Made by a program: the position numbers and the translations under genes. DNA of 32,095 nt from IMG/VR virus record IMGVR_UViG_3300025889_012072, positions 1 through 32,095 of that record, one strand, 5' to 3'. Below the pieces are notes generated by a model. It ran no database searches and had not been told where the DNA came from. It saw only the letters and a list, made by a program, of their open reading frames with translations. Every line of letters starts with the position of its first letter. Position 1 is the first letter of the stretch. The stretch comes from a virus. Positions 30,656-32,095 of this stretch are shown piece by piece.

Positions 30656-32056
30656 ATGACCACCCAAACGCAGACGCAGACCCTTGCGTCTCCCGAACCC
30701 TTGCAAGTGGCACGATACCTCTTGGGTACGAGGTTCTCTACTCCAAACAATCGAAACGGATTGTGGTATTGGCGAGGCAATTTCTTCGAATGGTACGGAG
30801 AAAGGTGGCAAAAGCGAGATCTTGAGTGGGTTGAGTCCGCATTGTGGGTGTCTTTGGAGAACGTCACCTACAACCAAGCCACCCAAAACGGCCAGAGGCA
30901 GGTTCGTTACGCGCCCGACATTAACAAGATAAAGGGGGTTGTGCGTGCGTTGCAGGCGTTGCAGACGCTTCCGCACGAACACACCCCCGCTTGGATCACA
31001 GCACCCAAGACCAAGGAGACCAGAACCCTTGTGTCTTTTGCCGACGCCGTTCTTGACGCCAAGACTGGTGACAAGTTTGATCGTGACGAAACATTCTTCG
31101 ACCCGAACGTGCTTCCCTGCAACTTCGACCCCTCCGCAAAGTGCCCTATCTGGCACCAGTGCTTGAGGGAGTGGAGTGGCGGCGACCCGGAGTGGAGCAA
31201 TCTACTCCAAAGGATGTTCGGGTATTGCCTGCTCCCGCACCGCGATTATGCCAAATGGTTCCTGATGTACGGCAAGATTCGTGGGGGCAAGGGTACCATC
31301 ATGACGATCCTCAAAGCCCTACTTGGGGAGGGCTATATGGGCACCTGCCTTGAGGATATCGCTGGTCAGTTCGGGCTCTGGGGCATCGAACAAGCAAGGG
31401 TCATGGCGATCAATGAAGTATCCGAGATATCGAATCGTGAAGGAGAGGCTGCGTGCCGTGTCCTCAAGTCAATCGTGGGGCGGGACCCGATCTCCATCAA
31501 TCGTAAATTCGAGCAGCCACTCCGGAACGTGGTCGTGGATGCCGTCCCGATCATGCAGTCAAACGAGATTCCGCGTCTCCCCAACAAGGGGCTCGGGCTG
31601 TCTGGGAAGATGGTTCTACTTCCCTTCACGGTGAGTTTCGCGGGGCGAGAGAACTACCGGCTGGCAGAACAGTTGCTGGCCGAATTGCCCGGTATTGCGT
31701 ACTGGGCATGGCAGGGGGCCAAGTTCATAGAGGCAGAATCGGACCCCAAGCGTAAGTTCCCCATGCCGGATCGGTCCTTGGCGTTGATTGACGAGTACCA
31801 CGCCGTCAACAACCCTATCGACGAGTTCCTGTCTGCCCGGTTTGAGGAGAAGGAAGGCAGTTTTGTGTCTTCCGAGGCCCTCTTTACCCACTGGAAAGAG
31901 TGGAGTAAGGAGTTGCGAGTGCCCCCAATGAGCCAAAACCAGTTGATCTACCGGCTTGTTGAAGGCACCACGTGGAACCTTACAAGGGCTCGTATTGGGT
32001 CTAAGCGGACCCGTGGGCTGCGTGGGCTAGCAATGCGACCACAAGCGACCAGTTGA
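30656..32056 (+). CDS. SF3 helicase (D5/P4-type primase-helicase C-terminal domain)
   Basis: This 466-aa protein contains the SF3 helicase core: Walker A at 206-214 (GKIRGGKGT), Walker B at about 247-254 (ARVMAINE) and motif C around 292-306 (VVVDAVPIMQSNEIPR) with the expected Asn at 303 and a nearby Arg finger. Residues 30-205 form a D5_N-like region (WYWRGNFFEWYGERWQKRDL). A winged C-terminal part is likely at about 385-460. Such hexameric helicases unwind DNA for phage replication. The usual N-terminal primase (AEP or Toprim) domain is absent, so priming must come from another protein. It is the only plus-strand gene here and probably belongs to the early replication module continuing beyond the window. 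Confidence 0.9.
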   Translation: MTTQTQTQTLASPEPLQVARYLLGTRFSTPNNRNGLWYWRGNFFEWYGERWQKRDLEWVESALWVSLENVTYNQATQNGQRQVRYAPDINKIKGVVRALQALQTLPHEHTPAWITAPKTKETRTLVSFADAVLDAKTGDKFDRDETFFDPNVLPCNFDPSAKCPIWHQCLREWSGGDPEWSNLLQRMFGYCLLPHRDYAKWFLMYGKIRGGKGTIMTILKALLGEGYMGTCLEDIAGQFGLWGIEQARVMAINEVSEISNREGEAACRVLKSIVGRDPISINRKFEQPLRNVVVDAVPIMQSNEIPRLPNKGLGLSGKMVLLPFTVSFAGRENYRLAEQLLAELPGIAYWAWQGAKFIEAESDPKRKFPMPDRSLALIDEYHAVNNPIDEFLSARFEEKEGSFVSSEALFTHWKEWSKELRVPPMSQNQLIYRLVEGTTWNLTRARIGSKRTRGLRGLAMRPQATS

Positions 32057-32095
32057 CGACCACAACATGCGGTCTACCCAGAGGGGGCTTCCTGA

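Noticed and set aside
30395-31156. A 253-codon minus-strand frame overlapping the helicase gene
   Set aside because: It covers the helicase start and the divergent gap. The plus-strand frame there has helicase motifs and the minus-strand 514-aa gene has its own start at 30621.
32057-32095. A short open frame from ATG at 32067 to the window edge
   Set aside because: Only nine codons are visible and there is no ribosome site. It may be the next gene, but this cannot be supported here.
1-32095. CRISPR arrays, tRNA genes, insertion sequences, integrase or attachment sites
   Set aside because: No regularly spaced repeats, cloverleaf sequences, transposase-like frames or integrase motifs were seen. 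The window is almost wholly covered by virion genes.

Overview
The window is part of a tailed double-stranded DNA bacteriophage genome (Caudoviricetes). It reads as virion-assembly DNA almost end to end. One block of about thirty genes runs on the minus strand from about 30,620 down to the left edge, with ATGA, TAATG or TGATG stop-start overlaps at most junctions and essentially no non-coding space. A single replication gene, an SF3 (D5/P4-type) helicase, lies on the plus strand at the right end and diverges from the block across 34 bp. There are recognisable terminase, portal, scaffold, capsid, adaptor, probable tail-nozzle and fibre genes, plus internal (ejection) protein candidates. I see no tape-measure, sheath or baseplate gene, which points to a short-tailed podovirus-like particle.

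The layout below follows transcription, right to left. (1) 30.6-26.6 kb holds two large basic or low-complexity proteins of unknown role and two small genes, one of which may be the small terminase. (2) 26.7-20.0 kb is the packaging and head module: large terminase, a small linker gene, portal, scaffold (TTG start) and major capsid protein. It ends in a strong GC hairpin. (3) 20.0-18.4 kb holds a 243-aa unknown protein and then a cassette of four tiny, extremely lysine/arginine-rich, cysteine-bearing proteins, with a candidate 15-residue CxxC peptide among them. (4) 18.5-16.2 kb holds a probable sigma-70-like factor, two unknowns and the head-tail adaptor. (5) 16.2-10.2 kb is the fibre module: an Ig-like small protein, an 891-aa repeat-rich fibre, a 212-aa beta-rich protein, a 75-aa protein, a protein with a C-terminal dockerin domain, a 43-aa single-helix membrane protein and a 421-aa virion protein. 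(6) 10.2-5.2 kb holds a 629-aa protein with 33 cysteines, a small Cys-rich protein and the 946-aa probable tail nozzle. (7) 5.2 kb to the left edge holds Gln/Ala-rich helical proteins, probably ejected with the DNA, a small beta-rich structural protein and a truncated gene.

The host is not given by the sequence. The dockerin repeats follow the D-x-N-x-D-G pattern and the 'DLG-L-G-W' ending that is very common in Planctomycetota, especially Phycisphaerae. The small basic proteins resemble ones familiar from marine phages. A marine phage of a planctomycete is therefore a reasonable but unproven guess. The stretch from about 11.5 to 14.4 kb looks richer in GC and in TCG/CGA words than its surroundings, as if the fibre tip and its downstream genes had been exchanged.

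The most unusual features are the dockerin in a phage tail module, the polycationic micro-protein cassette next to a phage sigma-like factor, the cysteine-rich repeat protein, and a 9-base G-rich word (GTGGGGGGA) that recurs far more often than chance predicts. All family assignments are from memory and pattern reading; no database search was run.
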